From Psychrobacter glacincola (GTDB lineage Bacteria; Pseudomonadota; Gammaproteobacteria; Pseudomonadales; Moraxellaceae), in NCBI RefSeq assembly GCF_904846215.1, contig NZ_CAJGZK010000007.1:1-64000 (forward strand): 64,000 nt of DNA, written 5' to 3'. How positions within the stretch are numbered: position 1 is the stretch's first letter; each line of letters begins with the position of its first letter. Shown here piece by piece: positions 54,442 through 63,591 of the stretch. Under the pieces are notes generated by a model. It worked only from the letters and a program-made list of their open reading frames with translations. It made no database searches and was not told where the DNA came from. A program made the translations under genes and the position numbers.

Positions 54442-55635
54442 ATGACTGTTCAAGACCATGATATTACCACTGCCACTGATACCGCCAAGTTACCGCAGCC
54501 TATGCAGCCGCCGTTAAAGCAAGCTACTTATAAAGCGCATACCACAGATTTCGTCGTTAATGAGCTGTTACCTTTGGAGTTCACGGGCGAAGGTGAGCAT
54601 TTATGGCTACATATCCAAAAGTCAGGGATGAATACCGCCTACCTTGCAAAACTGCTGTCTGAATGGGCGGAGATTCCATTACGTGATGTCGGTTTCTCAG
54701 GGCTGAAAGACCGTCATGCACTAACGACGCAGTGGTTTAGCCTGCGCATACCAAAAAAACAACTGCCAGACTCTGAGTTTGCGCCCGTAGATATCAGCGC
54801 CAATGAGTCAGTCACTATCCTTGAGCAGCAGTGGCACAATAAAAAACTCAATCGCGGTACGCACCGCGCCAATCAATTTATTATTACCTTGCGTGATATT
54901 GAATTTGCGGATATTGATAATTCTTTCTCGAATCCTGAACAACTGTTATCTACTAAGCAAGCTGTCGAGCAACACTTAACAACTATCAGCCAAAGCGGTG
55001 TGCCCAATTATTTTGGGCCGCAGCGCTTTGGTCGCAGTGGCAACAATATTAGAGAAGCATTGTCACTGTTTGCCCGTCCCGTACCTGAAGCCCGTCCGCC
55101 GTCTAATAAAGGCAAACGCAAACGTGTGCCGCGAGAGCAAAACACCATGGAGCTGTCGGCAGCGCGCAGTTTGATATTTAATAAAATATTGGCAGTACGT
55201 GTCGGTGATGGCAGCTGGAATACCGGACTGGCAGGTGAAGTCTTCAATCTAGATGGCTCAGGCTCGATATTTGCAAGCGACGAGATAGACGATACCTTAC
55301 AAGGACGTCTTGAAGCGGGTGATATCCATCCGACTGCCGTACTATGGGGCACAGCTAATGACAAAGTCAGTGGTCAAGCAGCAGCTATGGAAACTGATAT
55401 CGTCGCGCAAAGCCCATTATTAACTCAGCTAGCCACAGGTTTAGAGCAACGTAATATCAAGGCGCAAAGGCGAGCACTGCGCTTACCTATTGAGGCATTA
55501 AGCTGGCAATGGCAAGACATAGAAGGTGGACAGATACTGGTATTAAACTTTACTTTGACGACCGGTAGCTTTGCGACCAGCGTATTGGCAAGTTTGGTAC
55601 AGGAATTAAGTACCTCGTCATCCTCTATATCATAA
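54442..55635 (+). CDS. truD: tRNA pseudouridine(13) synthase TruD
   Basis: A 397-residue pseudouridine synthase that modifies U13 of tRNA-Glu. The catalytic aspartate is in GFSGLKDRHALTTQWFS near residue 82. FVVNELLPLEFTGEGEHLW near 35 and VPNYFGPQRFGRSGNNI near 190 are family motifs. An insert around 215-235 is Arg/Pro-rich (PSNKGKRKRVPREQ). The start ATG 54442 is preceded by AAGG 8 bases before; an upstream in-frame start at 54313 would add 43 hydrophobic residues not found in the family. It is slightly longer than E. coli TruD (349). Confidence 0.92.
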   Translation: MTVQDHDITTATDTAKLPQPMQPPLKQATYKAHTTDFVVNELLPLEFTGEGEHLWLHIQKSGMNTAYLAKLLSEWAEIPLRDVGFSGLKDRHALTTQWFSLRIPKKQLPDSEFAPVDISANESVTILEQQWHNKKLNRGTHRANQFIITLRDIEFADIDNSFSNPEQLLSTKQAVEQHLTTISQSGVPNYFGPQRFGRSGNNIREALSLFARPVPEARPPSNKGKRKRVPREQNTMELSAARSLIFNKILAVRVGDGSWNTGLAGEVFNLDGSGSIFASDEIDDTLQGRLEAGDIHPTAVLWGTANDKVSGQAAAMETDIVAQSPLLTQLATGLEQRNIKAQRRALRLPIEALSWQWQDIEGGQILVLNFTLTTGSFATSVLASLVQELSTSSSSIS

Positions 55636-55668
55636 ATGACTGAAGATTGAAAAGAGCAAAGTACTGAT

Positions 55669-57189
55669 TTATTTGCTAGCGGTATAAAATGAGATGATCG
55701 TGCTATTTTCTGTCGTTAGTACGTCATTGGCACTGACGACTTGATTGCGCCCAAGATCTTTGGCTTGATATAATGCTTTATCAGCGATACAAATCAAGCG
55801 CTGGCAGATGTCAATGGGCAATTGCGCCTTTGCAATTTCTGTGGCGACGCGTTTTCTTCTATGGGCAATTCTTCGTTGAGAGCTGTTGTGTTTTGGGCTA
55901 CTTTTTTGCAACCCTTTAATAGATGGCCAGTCTTTTTTTGAATGGTTTGGCGACTGCACATTCTCTTTTGCCTCAGCAGCTCTATATTCACGTTGAATAT
56001 GAGCGCGCTCATCATGCGTCAAGGTATAAACCCCTAAGCTTGCCGTAACATTAAAATCTGCATGGTTGTCACCACTGATGACCTGCTCAGCAATATCTCG
56101 GCGCAGTTGTTTGGCAATCATCATGGCGCTATCGTGCGACGTATCTGGGAGCACGATTAAAAACTCTTCTCCGCCATATCGACTCACGATTGCCTCTTCT
56201 GTCAATGAATTCAATAAGGTCTGTGCAATCTCAGACAACACCTGATCGCCAACATCATGACCATAATTGTCATTGATGTTTTTAAACCAATCTAAGTCTA
56301 ATAATACAATACTAAAATCCTGCTGATCCCCCATTGCCAAAAGCGCTTGCTGCATTTGCGTCAAGCCGTAGCGACGACTCTTTAACTGTGTCAATTCGTC
56401 ATGATTGGCATACTGCATAATCTCAGCTTTACTGTTATCCAATATCAACAGCAGCGTGCGAAACATATAGATGATAAAGATCGCTTTTGGCAGCGACATA
56501 TAAATATGGGTGCTGCGCCAAAAAAACGCAGAAGAAAAACGCAGTTGATTAAACGTATCCCAGCTAAGCGTCCCATTTTGAAATATGGACGCAGAGATGG
56601 AATTTTCGATAGCCGTGGTCTCGCTATAGGTCAAATAGCTATAGCTATCCAAGGGAAAAGACGTCATCGTCATTTGTTGTAGATTGGGAATCGTAAAGCC
56701 AAAATAGGGAATCAGCGTGACCAAAAAAATCAGCATACTATGAGCCAAAAAAGCCTTCCACACATAGCGGCGCCGTATAAGCATCATACCGAGCATCGCC
56801 CCGCCCACCAGCGACACCCCAGCAACCAAGCTGCTATGCCCCATCACCAAAATAATCACCGCAATATAAGTGCTATAGAGTGTGATTAAGACCGCTTGCC
56901 ATGTATGTAGCGACCCATGACCCGTTTTGATAGGCGATAAGCGACTGACCATCCATAAAAAGAAGAGTCCAAGAAGCGTAATGCCAAGCCATAAAGGATA
57001 CAACAACGCCATATCAACATAGGCGCCATAGGTATCTTTACGAAACCAAACATATAAGCACCAAAGCCAATGTAAGGTAATTTCCATCAACACAAACAAG
57101 GCTAGCAGCAATGCTCTATCAGCAGCCTGCCACTCGAAAATCACTCGAGAGAGTTTTCTATAGCCTAGATGAGATATCGAAAAAGCCAT
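55669..57189 (-). CDS. Membrane-bound GGDEF diguanylate cyclase
   Basis: A 506-residue protein. About eight N-terminal membrane helices (residues 22-255) form a sensory module of the MASE type. The cyclase domain starts near 270 (YANHDELTQLKSRRYGL), with LDLDWFKNINDNYGHDVGDQ and the active-site RYGGEEFLIVLP near 345 intact, so it should make c-di-GMP. No RxxD inhibitory site is evident immediately before the active site. A basic low-complexity insert (SKKDWPSIKGLQKSS ... HRRKR) splits the domain near 420-455, which is unusual. The AGG site before ATG 57189 is weak. Confidence 0.87.
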   Translation of the reverse strand: MAFSISHLGYRKLSRVIFEWQAADRALLLALFVLMEITLHWLWCLYVWFRKDTYGAYVDMALLYPLWLGITLLGLFFLWMVSRLSPIKTGHGSLHTWQAVLITLYSTYIAVIILVMGHSSLVAGVSLVGGAMLGMMLIRRRYVWKAFLAHSMLIFLVTLIPYFGFTIPNLQQMTMTSFPLDSYSYLTYSETTAIENSISASIFQNGTLSWDTFNQLRFSSAFFWRSTHIYMSLPKAIFIIYMFRTLLLILDNSKAEIMQYANHDELTQLKSRRYGLTQMQQALLAMGDQQDFSIVLLDLDWFKNINDNYGHDVGDQVLSEIAQTLLNSLTEEAIVSRYGGEEFLIVLPDTSHDSAMMIAKQLRRDIAEQVISGDNHADFNVTASLGVYTLTHDERAHIQREYRAAEAKENVQSPNHSKKDWPSIKGLQKSSPKHNSSQRRIAHRRKRVATEIAKAQLPIDICQRLICIADKALYQAKDLGRNQVVSANDVLTTENSTIISFYTASK

Positions 57190-57294
57190 AAGGGGCTACC
57201 ACAAAGAATGAAAGTGATTGAGTCAAAAGCAGAGCAATCTATCCGGTGTTATGATTGATACTAAATCTCAACCTATCCTTGAGTGTGGCAATTT

Positions 57295-57335
57295 TTGACC
57301 GATTTATCAATCCGTTTAATTGATTCATCGGTCAA
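57295..57335. repeat. 41-bp inverted repeat between two minus-strand genes
   Basis: TTGACCGAT-tt-ATCAAT and ATTGAT-tc-ATCGGTCAA are complementary around CCGTTTA, with only a two-base internal loop. It lies 20 bases past the PHP gene stop and upstream of the GGDEF gene. No T-run follows on either strand, so it is not a classical terminator; it may be an operator or an RNA-stabilising hairpin. Confidence 0.6.
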
Positions 57336-57355
57336 TAAATACAGCCGTTGTCTAT

Positions 57356-58237
57356 TTAAGATAAAGTCGCAAAAGATTGCCAGATACCTTGCTGCTCGGG
57401 ATGTATCTTGGGTACATCGCCCAAGCGCCTCCATGGCATATTACTACCATGAAAGTCGCTACCTATTGATACTGCAAGCTTGTGCTCAGCAATACTACGG
57501 TCAACCATTTTGCGCGTGCTGACAGGCTCGCTATTGGCAGGTAATTCACAAGCATCACCGCAAAGCAGGGCAAACTCTTCAATAAGCTTACGGACGCGCG
57601 TCGCTGACAGCTGATAACGCGTCGGATGTGCTAGCACCGCTTTGCCGCCACATCCTTGTATCAGCTCAATGCCGCGCTGCATTGTCAGCGCCTCAATCGC
57701 CACATAAGCCGGTTTGTTATCCGCCAAATACTTATCAAAGGCTTTTTGTACGGTCTTGACCTCGCCGCGCTCAAACAATACCTGTCCGATATGTGCACGC
57801 CCAACTGCTTGCGGATTGCCACTGGCTTTAGCAAGAACAGCTTGCCACAGCTCATCGTAATCGATAGTAAGCAACGTACTGAGTTTTTCAGTGATACGTT
57901 GACCACGTGTGGCACGGCTGTCTTGCAGCTGCTGTAGTGTGGCGTGCATTTTTTCGCGGTCCGTAAAATCAAGACCAAGTACATGAATGATTTTATTGGT
58001 CGATTTATTTTTACCATAGCCGCCGCTCAAGGTATGTTCACAGCTGATTTCTACGCCATTGATCAATTGTATATTGCAAGATTCAGCCATGGCGCGCGCT
58101 TCATCGATACCGAGCAAGGTATCATGATCGGTCAAAGCTAGTACATTAATCCCAACGCTATGGGCGCGTTGTACGACTTCTGCCGGTGCATAAGTGCCAT
58201 CAGAGCGGGTACTGTGGCAATGTAAATCAATTTTCAT
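57356..58237 (-). CDS. PHP-domain phosphoesterase, YciV/RNase AM type
   Basis: A 293-residue PHP-fold metalloenzyme. The metal-binding motifs are IDLHCHSTRSDG at residues 3-14, LALTDHDT near 37, HVLGLDF near 95, GRAHIGQ near 150 and the C-terminal SIGSDFHG near 270. Homologues hydrolyse 3',5'-bisphosphonucleosides or trim rRNA 5' ends (E. coli YciV/Rnm). I start at ATG 58237, 9 bases after AAGG. The gene is divergent from yciB and near yciI, recalling the yci clusters of other gammaproteobacteria. Confidence 0.87.
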   Translation of the reverse strand: MKIDLHCHSTRSDGTYAPAEVVQRAHSVGINVLALTDHDTLLGIDEARAMAESCNIQLINGVEISCEHTLSGGYGKNKSTNKIIHVLGLDFTDREKMHATLQQLQDSRATRGQRITEKLSTLLTIDYDELWQAVLAKASGNPQAVGRAHIGQVLFERGEVKTVQKAFDKYLADNKPAYVAIEALTMQRGIELIQGCGGKAVLAHPTRYQLSATRVRKLIEEFALLCGDACELPANSEPVSTRKMVDRSIAEHKLAVSIGSDFHGSNMPWRRLGDVPKIHPEQQGIWQSFATLS

Positions 58238-58391
58238 AAAGCGAGCCTTAGAGTTTTGAATATTCTTGAGTAAAATAAGGTTAAAAGCGCCAAAGCAGGT
58301 CATATCAGAGGATTATCGTGTTGATTGCTTTTTTTTGGCGCAGTAGACGTGTAAACTAGCGCATACGTTTTGGTTGGATATTTTATTTGCT

Positions 58392-58943
58392 ATGAAAGCC
58401 TTATTAGACTTCATTCCTTTAATCGCGTTTTTTATTGCCGCTCGTTACAATGGTATTTTGGCGGCAGCCGGCGCATTACTCGTTGCCACTATTATCGTCT
58501 ATGCGATTCACTTTGTGCGTCAAAAAGGCAAATTCGACAAACAACAATGGGTCGTTTTATTGTTAACCATCGTTTTTTGCGGTGGCACTTTGCTGTTACG
58601 TGACGATATTTATTTGCGCTGGAAATCACCGATTATTAACGGTATTTTTGCCCTAACGCTATTGGTCAGTGCCGCAATCAACAAGCCTTTGATGCAACTG
58701 GCAATGAAAGATGTCTTTTTGCTCACGATGAGTGGTTGGAAAAAACTGACTATCGCTTGGGCATTGTTTTTTGCCATGATGGCTGTCCTACATTATATCA
58801 CGGCATTTACCATGTCTGATGAGGCTTGGATCAACTTTAAAACTTATGGCTGGATTCCGCTTATGTTGGTATTCGTAGTTGCTCAATTTTTATTATTAAA
58901 AAAGCATCTAAACCCTGCATTAACGGATAAGTCTGTTAAATAA
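58392..58943 (+). CDS. yciB: Inner membrane-spanning protein YciB / septation protein A
   Basis: A 183-residue protein with five hydrophobic segments. MKALLDFIPLIAFFIAAR at the start, LLRDDIYLRWKSPIING near 65 and WINFKTYGWIPLMLVF near 145 match YciB/IspZ. It is an inner-membrane protein linked to cell-envelope synthesis and septation. I use ATG 58392 because it aligns with E. coli YciB; a TTG at 58374 would add six residues. Neither has a strong ribosome site (GGA is 15 bases before the ATG). Confidence 0.9.
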   Translation: MKALLDFIPLIAFFIAARYNGILAAAGALLVATIIVYAIHFVRQKGKFDKQQWVVLLLTIVFCGGTLLLRDDIYLRWKSPIINGIFALTLLVSAAINKPLMQLAMKDVFLLTMSGWKKLTIAWALFFAMMAVLHYITAFTMSDEAWINFKTYGWIPLMLVFVVAQFLLLKKHLNPALTDKSVK

Positions 58944-59098
58944 AAAAGTTACATCATAGCTGACATCTTGTAGTAGATATTTTGTTATTTCTGAATGCCA
59001 ATGAGAACCATGATGGTTTATTAAGTCCGATGAGACAAATGATGCATCATGGTTCTCGATTCAAATGCTTTATTTTTATTATTAATTGAGGAAGCAGC

Positions 59099-59452
59099 AT
59101 GTCCTTATTCGCCATTATCGGTCACGACGTAGCAGGCAGTAGCACGCAACGTCAGCTGACGCGCCCAGAGCACGTTGAACGCTTACAAGTCTTGAATCGT
59201 GAGCAGCGGTTGATTATCGCAGGACCAACCCCCATCGAGCACGGCAAAAATGAGATGTCAGGCAGCCTTATCATCGCTGATTTCGACTCGCTTGCGGCGG
59301 CTCAAGATTGGGCAAGCGCTGAGCCGTATCTGCGTGACGGTGTCTACAGTCATGTCGACATCAAGCCATTTATCCAAGCATTACCAGCAGTGACTGACAA
59401 CTCCGTAGCCAATCTAAAAAACACACCATCAGATGAGGTAACATCATCGTGA
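59099..59452 (+). CDS. yciI: YciI-family protein
   Basis: A 117-residue dimeric alpha/beta-barrel protein of the YciI family. Seen: MSLFAIIGHDVAGSS, RPEHVERLQVLNREQRLIIAGPTP, then the His/Asp-type active-site region GSLIIADFDS, and AEPYLRDGVYSHVDIKPF. The last 20 residues are an acidic, non-conserved extension. GAGGAAG precedes the ATG. Stop overlaps the next gene's GTG start (GTGA), so the two are co-translated. Biochemical role unknown. Confidence 0.88.
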   Translation: MSLFAIIGHDVAGSSTQRQLTRPEHVERLQVLNREQRLIIAGPTPIEHGKNEMSGSLIIADFDSLAAAQDWASAEPYLRDGVYSHVDIKPFIQALPAVTDNSVANLKNTPSDEVTSS

Positions 59453-59949
59453 TTCAGCGGTTACGCTCATTAAAAAAGCCTATTCATAAGAGTGGTTCTG
59501 CTAGCATTGGTTCTACTAGCATTGGTTTTGCAAGCATCATATTCATGGCTGCCGTATCGGTGCACGCAGCACCAACACTGACTGCTCAAACCGAACCTAC
59601 AGCAAGGATTGCACCTGCACTAATTGCAGCCAACAATGCCTCTCAAACTCAAACAGCTACTCCGGTGACAGAAGTAGCTACCGCAACAAAGCCTGCGACC
59701 AATATTAACGATACCTTGGCAGCACAACTTCAGCCATCAAATAAAGCCTTATCTGCCGCCAATCAAGAATTGCTAAGCCGTAATGCCCAGCTGCAGCGCC
59801 AAGTCAATGATTTGCACACTCAAGCAAACGTCTTGGTTTATGAAAGTAAAGGTCAATTGTTTTTATATGGCGCATTTACCGTTTTGATTAGCCTATTGGT
59901 TGGTATTTTTATCTCATGGCTGGTGTTTGTCCGCCGTGAACGCTGGTAG
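59449..59949 (+). CDS. Membrane protein with coiled-coil, unknown function
   Basis: A 166-residue protein starting at a GTG that overlaps the yciI stop. It has a signal-like hydrophobic segment (about 26-42, ending AVSVHAAP) and a Thr/Ala-rich periplasmic linker (45-90). A Gln/Leu coiled coil near 95-128 ([18 protein letters not shown]) is followed by a C-terminal membrane helix (136-158) and a basic end (VRRERW). I do not recognise a family. A 15-bp duplication encodes GSTSIG-like repeats at 16-28. Sits between yciI and mnmC in one operon. Confidence 0.7.
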   Translation: MIQRLRSLKKPIHKSGSASIGSTSIGFASIIFMAAVSVHAAPTLTAQTEPTARIAPALIAANNASQTQTATPVTEVATATKPATNINDTLAAQLQPSNKALSAANQELLSRNAQLQRQVNDLHTQANVLVYESKGQLFLYGAFTVLISLLVGIFISWLVFVRRERW

Positions 59950-60002
59950 CCGTTATTTCTCCCGCTAACATTGAGTGGCAAACTGATGACACTGGTAATA
60001 AA

Positions 60003-61991
60003 GTGCCGGTATCAGGCGAGTTTGGTGATGTGTATTTTTCGCACGCAGACGGTTTAGCAGAATCGCGCCATATATTTTTGGAGAACAACCAACTTTCAGA
60101 ACGTCTAGCAAATCTTTCAGCGAAACAATGCTTTACGATCTGCGAATTGGGTTTTGGTACAGGACTTAACTTGCTCGCGACTTGGCAGCTTTGGCGACAG
60201 CTTCGATTAACACACCCGCACTTAGCAAGCGCCCGTTTGCATTTTATTACCACCGAAAAGTACCCCATACCCTTTAGCGACTTAGCAAAGATACTTGCTC
60301 CATGGCCACAGCGTGCACCTGAACTGGCAGCATTGATTGAGCAATTTTTAGCCAGCTATCCGCCCCTTATCGCTGGTTGTCATCGGCTAAGTTTTATTGA
60401 GGATAATTTAACCCTTGATATCTGGTTGGGCGACGCTAATGACAGCTTAGCAAGTTTGGGGTTTGAGACTGCTATTAAACGCCCTTATATTGATGCCTGG
60501 TTTTTAGATGGACTTGCGCCTTCTTGCAATGAGATATCATGGACAGAGCGTATTTTTAGCCAGATGCAACACTTGTCACGTGCTGGCACGACTGTTGCTA
60601 CCTATAGCTGCGCGAGTATCGTCAAACGTGGATTGCAGTCGCAAGGTTTTGTCATTAAAAAGAGCAAAGGATTTGGGCCTAAGCCTGCGATGCTTACGGC
60701 CGTTATGAGCGAGATGTCATCTCTAGATGAGCGTATTTCATCCTTATCCAATAAGGCGCCTTTGTCCAATTATCCTAGTAATGCAGTCGTTATTGGTGCT
60801 GGCGTGGCAGGACTACTGACTGCATGGTCGCTTGCCAATCGTGGTATAAGCGTCACGGTGCTCGATAAAGACGCGCCGTTAGCTGGTGCATCCGGTAATC
60901 CACGCGCCCTACTTGCCCCCAATATGACGCCTATTCATCATGTCTATGAGCATCTGCATTCTATTGGCTATTTATACAGTGGTCGATTATATCGATACTT
61001 TAATCAGCAAGCCGCTATCCAAAAGTCGCCATTGATACTTGAGCAAACTGGCACGCTAGATTTGTTGATAAAAACCAATATTGGTACGGCGCAGATTGCA
61101 GACTATCCAGATAGCATGGCAACCACCATCAGCACTCAAGAAGCATGCGATATAAGCGGTTTAAACAATAAGGGTTTGGTTAATAACCTGTATCTGCCAC
61201 AGGCGGGTTTGGTCAATCCACAAGCCTTGAAAACTGTTATCCTTGCGCACCCCTCTATTACCTATCAGCAGCTTCAAATTACCAATATTGAAGAGACTCA
61301 AGATAACGTCGTTCTGACAGGCGTTGAAGGTGATGATAGCGATGAAAGTGTTAACCAAAAATCTGTCACGATCACTACCGACCATGTTGTGATTTGCGCA
61401 GCTTACGAAAGCCATCAATTGGATAAACGTATCGTTAAGTGCCGTACCATCCGTGGTCAACTGTCTTGGTTTACCCCAACTGCTGAGCAACTGACCAAGC
61501 TGCCTAAATTACCGCTTAAATACAGTGGCTACTGTGCGCCATTTATCGGACAAAGCGGTGATGGGGAGCTGAACCCAATTAGCAAAAGCCAGCCACAGTT
61601 TTTACTTGGGGCAAGCTTTATAGATGGTGATGCCAATACTGATATCCGAAGTGAAGAAAATCAGCAAAATTATGATAAATTGCTTGAGGATATTCCTGAA
61701 TTAAGCGATATCTTGCCAGATGATATCCGTGCATGGCAGGCGCGTGCTGGCATTCGCACCCAAACACTTGATTATCATCCACTGGTCGGTCTGCTTGCGC
61801 AAAGTCAGCGTTTATGGACCATGTCAGCAATGGGTGCAAAAGGTTATGCCTTAGCACCCATATGTGCCGAAGCCTTAGCAGATATGATGTTAGGCTGTTT
61901 TACGCCATTGTCTAGCGTTATGTTGACGCGCTTATCGCCCAATCGGGTACGGCTGCATAAAGTGCAAAAATCACATAAAAGATCGCTTTAA
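60003..61991 (+). CDS. mnmC: Bifunctional tRNA 5-methylaminomethyl-2-thiouridine modification protein MnmC
   Basis: A two-domain tRNA wobble-uridine enzyme. The N-terminal methyltransferase has the SAM motif [18 protein letters not shown] near 47 and [11 protein letters not shown] near 165. The C-terminal FAD oxidase begins with [19 protein letters not shown] near 260, and [18 protein letters not shown]-like sequence lies near 590. From GTG 60003 the protein has 662 residues, but homology to MnmC (ISPANIEWQ, compare E. coli IQPANLEFN) continues upstream in the same frame to about 59943. No ATG, GTG or TTG exists there, so the true start may be CTG 59943 or ATT 59955. Co-directional with yciI. 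Confidence 0.9.
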   Translation: MPVSGEFGDVYFSHADGLAESRHIFLENNQLSERLANLSAKQCFTICELGFGTGLNLLATWQLWRQLRLTHPHLASARLHFITTEKYPIPFSDLAKILAPWPQRAPELAALIEQFLASYPPLIAGCHRLSFIEDNLTLDIWLGDANDSLASLGFETAIKRPYIDAWFLDGLAPSCNEISWTERIFSQMQHLSRAGTTVATYSCASIVKRGLQSQGFVIKKSKGFGPKPAMLTAVMSEMSSLDERISSLSNKAPLSNYPSNAVVIGAGVAGLLTAWSLANRGISVTVLDKDAPLAGASGNPRALLAPNMTPIHHVYEHLHSIGYLYSGRLYRYFNQQAAIQKSPLILEQTGTLDLLIKTNIGTAQIADYPDSMATTISTQEACDISGLNNKGLVNNLYLPQAGLVNPQALKTVILAHPSITYQQLQITNIEETQDNVVLTGVEGDDSDESVNQKSVTITTDHVVICAAYESHQLDKRIVKCRTIRGQLSWFTPTAEQLTKLPKLPLKYSGYCAPFIGQSGDGELNPISKSQPQFLLGASFIDGDANTDIRSEENQQNYDKLLEDIPELSDILPDDIRAWQARAGIRTQTLDYHPLVGLLAQSQRLWTMSAMGAKGYALAPICAEALADMMLGCFTPLSSVMLTRLSPNRVRLHKVQKSHKRSL

Positions 61992-62192
61992 CCTTGAGCT
62001 AAGCCACTCTACTCATTAATAAATGATTTTAGCTTAAGCGGTAGCCGAGTCTTGTATTTGTGACAACATACAAGCATACTCAGCAAAAATGGCAGATGGC
62101 TTACCTTGGTGGTTACCGTAAATATTCTATTAGATAGTACCGCTAATGATAGACTGTCCTTAGCGTTTAAAATGCTTGAACAATCATTATAA

Positions 62193-62822
62193 ATGGATAG
62201 CTATCTTATTATGAAAACTTACTTTTTTACTTTTATAAAGTCAAAACCTTACTTTCAAGCTGCAGCTGCCGTTTTTTTAAGCCTATCACTATTGAGTGCC
62301 TGCCAAAAAACACCCGAGCCTGAAACAGCTAATGAGACAACCACAGAAGCGGCAACACAAACGACGCCAGTCACCTCTAATATTAATGCACCGACAGTTG
62401 CTGATGAAGAGGCCTCTACTACAACTCCAGAAACAGATATTAGCTTAAAAGAGCTAGAAGGCAATCTTGGCACAACTGATACCTCAATCGATAACCCCGC
62501 TCCAGCGCCCAATCCAGAGCAAGCCATCAAAGGTGCCCAAATCACCGATGTTCGCTATAAAAGCGCCGCAGGCGAATCGTTATCCGTTACCTTTGAGACC
62601 TCGGCAGCAGGTATGCTTAATGCCATCATCACCTTACCGAACAAACCCAAAATGACCTTGAGCGCACCTGAAGGTCAAGGGAACAATCCTACCTATCGCT
62701 CAAGCAATGGTCAGATTCAGCTGGTCAGTCATGCTGGCGGCGGCACGATAGATTTCATCCAAAATAATAAAATGACAAGCTTTGATGCTGTTAGTGCCGA
62801 TGCAGAAGTCATCACAGAGTAA
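62193..62822 (+). CDS. Lipoprotein with a possible MliC-like C-terminal domain
   Basis: A 209-residue precursor. After an unusually long basic N-terminus, a hydrophobic signal ends in SLLSAC (Cys near 37), so it should be lipidated. A long Thr/Glu/Pro-rich linker (38-110) follows, then a small all-beta domain (VTFETSAAGMLNAIITLP, NNPTYRSSNGQIQLVSHAGGG, about 125-200). That pattern resembles MliC/PliC lysozyme inhibitors but lacks their disulphide cysteines. The start could be ATG 62211. A terminator follows the stop. Confidence 0.6.
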   Translation: MDSYLIMKTYFFTFIKSKPYFQAAAAVFLSLSLLSACQKTPEPETANETTTEAATQTTPVTSNINAPTVADEEASTTTPETDISLKELEGNLGTTDTSIDNPAPAPNPEQAIKGAQITDVRYKSAAGESLSVTFETSAAGMLNAIITLPNKPKMTLSAPEGQGNNPTYRSSNGQIQLVSHAGGGTIDFIQNNKMTSFDAVSADAEVITE

Positions 62823-62847
62823 GCGTTATAATCATAGCAACAGGCAA

Positions 62848-62890
62848 TAAAAAGGCGGCAAACGTTGATATCGTTGCCGCTTTTTTTGCT
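62848..62890. terminator. Bidirectional terminator between convergent genes
   Basis: Stem GGCGGCAA(A)CG / CGTTGCCGC(C) around TTGATAT, flanked by A5 and T7. It serves the plus-strand lipoprotein gene and the minus-strand DUF4112 gene. Confidence 0.88.
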
Positions 62891-62916
62891 ATTGATGTGA
62901 CTTATTTTACCTTTGA

Positions 62917-63591
62917 TTAAGCAAACCCCGTTGTTTTTCCAAACAAACTCACCAGCCAGCTTATTACCGTCCACAAGCCCCAAGCGATAATAACAATCAC
63001 CATGAGCCCCAACATATCAGGAATATGCAGATACAGCCAAGCAATCACTGGATTGCGCCAAAAAGCCCCAAAGCGACTCTGCTGCTTATCTTCGAGTGAT
63101 TGATGCAAAAATGGTCGATCCATATGGATGGTTTCAGTGATGCCATACTCGTTTTGCAAATGTTCATGGACGATACCCAACGTTTTACGACTGGGACGGA
63201 TAAAGATATCAAGCAGCGTCCCGATACCCGGTACGATACCAACGACCATATCGATAAGCGCCAATCTGACAGCAGGTGTCATTTTATGCGCCGGTACACC
63301 CAGCTGACGACCCAATATAAACGCATAACTTGTCAATGCCAGACCCGCCAAGTCACCTGCCAGCGGAATGGTCGAAAGTGCGGCATCAGCGCCCATGCCT
63401 TGTTTGGTAAAAGGCACACGCACCAGAGAATCCATGGTATTGGCAAACTTTGCCAGCTTACGCTCAGTAGCAATGACTTGCTCGCGTGTGAGCCCATGCT
63501 CAGCAAGTCTTGCCTCATAATCACGCTTAGGCGTATCATGCGCGGCTGATTTTTTGGCTTTTAATCTCGAAAATTTATTAAGCTTATCCAT
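62917..63591 (-). CDS. DUF4112 domain membrane protein
   Basis: A 224-residue protein. The DUF4112 region covers about 45-155: [26 protein letters not shown], then helix-loop segments [29 protein letters not shown] second membrane helix near 190-215 ([20 protein letters not shown]) ends the protein. The N-terminal 35 residues are charged and form a cytoplasmic helix. The function of the family is unknown. Its ATG overlaps the ubiA stop by 8 bases (63584-63591), suggesting co-transcription. Confidence 0.85.
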   Translation of the reverse strand: MDKLNKFSRLKAKKSAAHDTPKRDYEARLAEHGLTREQVIATERKLAKFANTMDSLVRVPFTKQGMGADAALSTIPLAGDLAGLALTSYAFILGRQLGVPAHKMTPAVRLALIDMVVGIVPGIGTLLDIFIRPSRKTLGIVHEHLQNEYGITETIHMDRPFLHQSLEDKQQSRFGAFWRNPVIAWLYLHIPDMLGLMVIVIIAWGLWTVISWLVSLFGKTTGFA

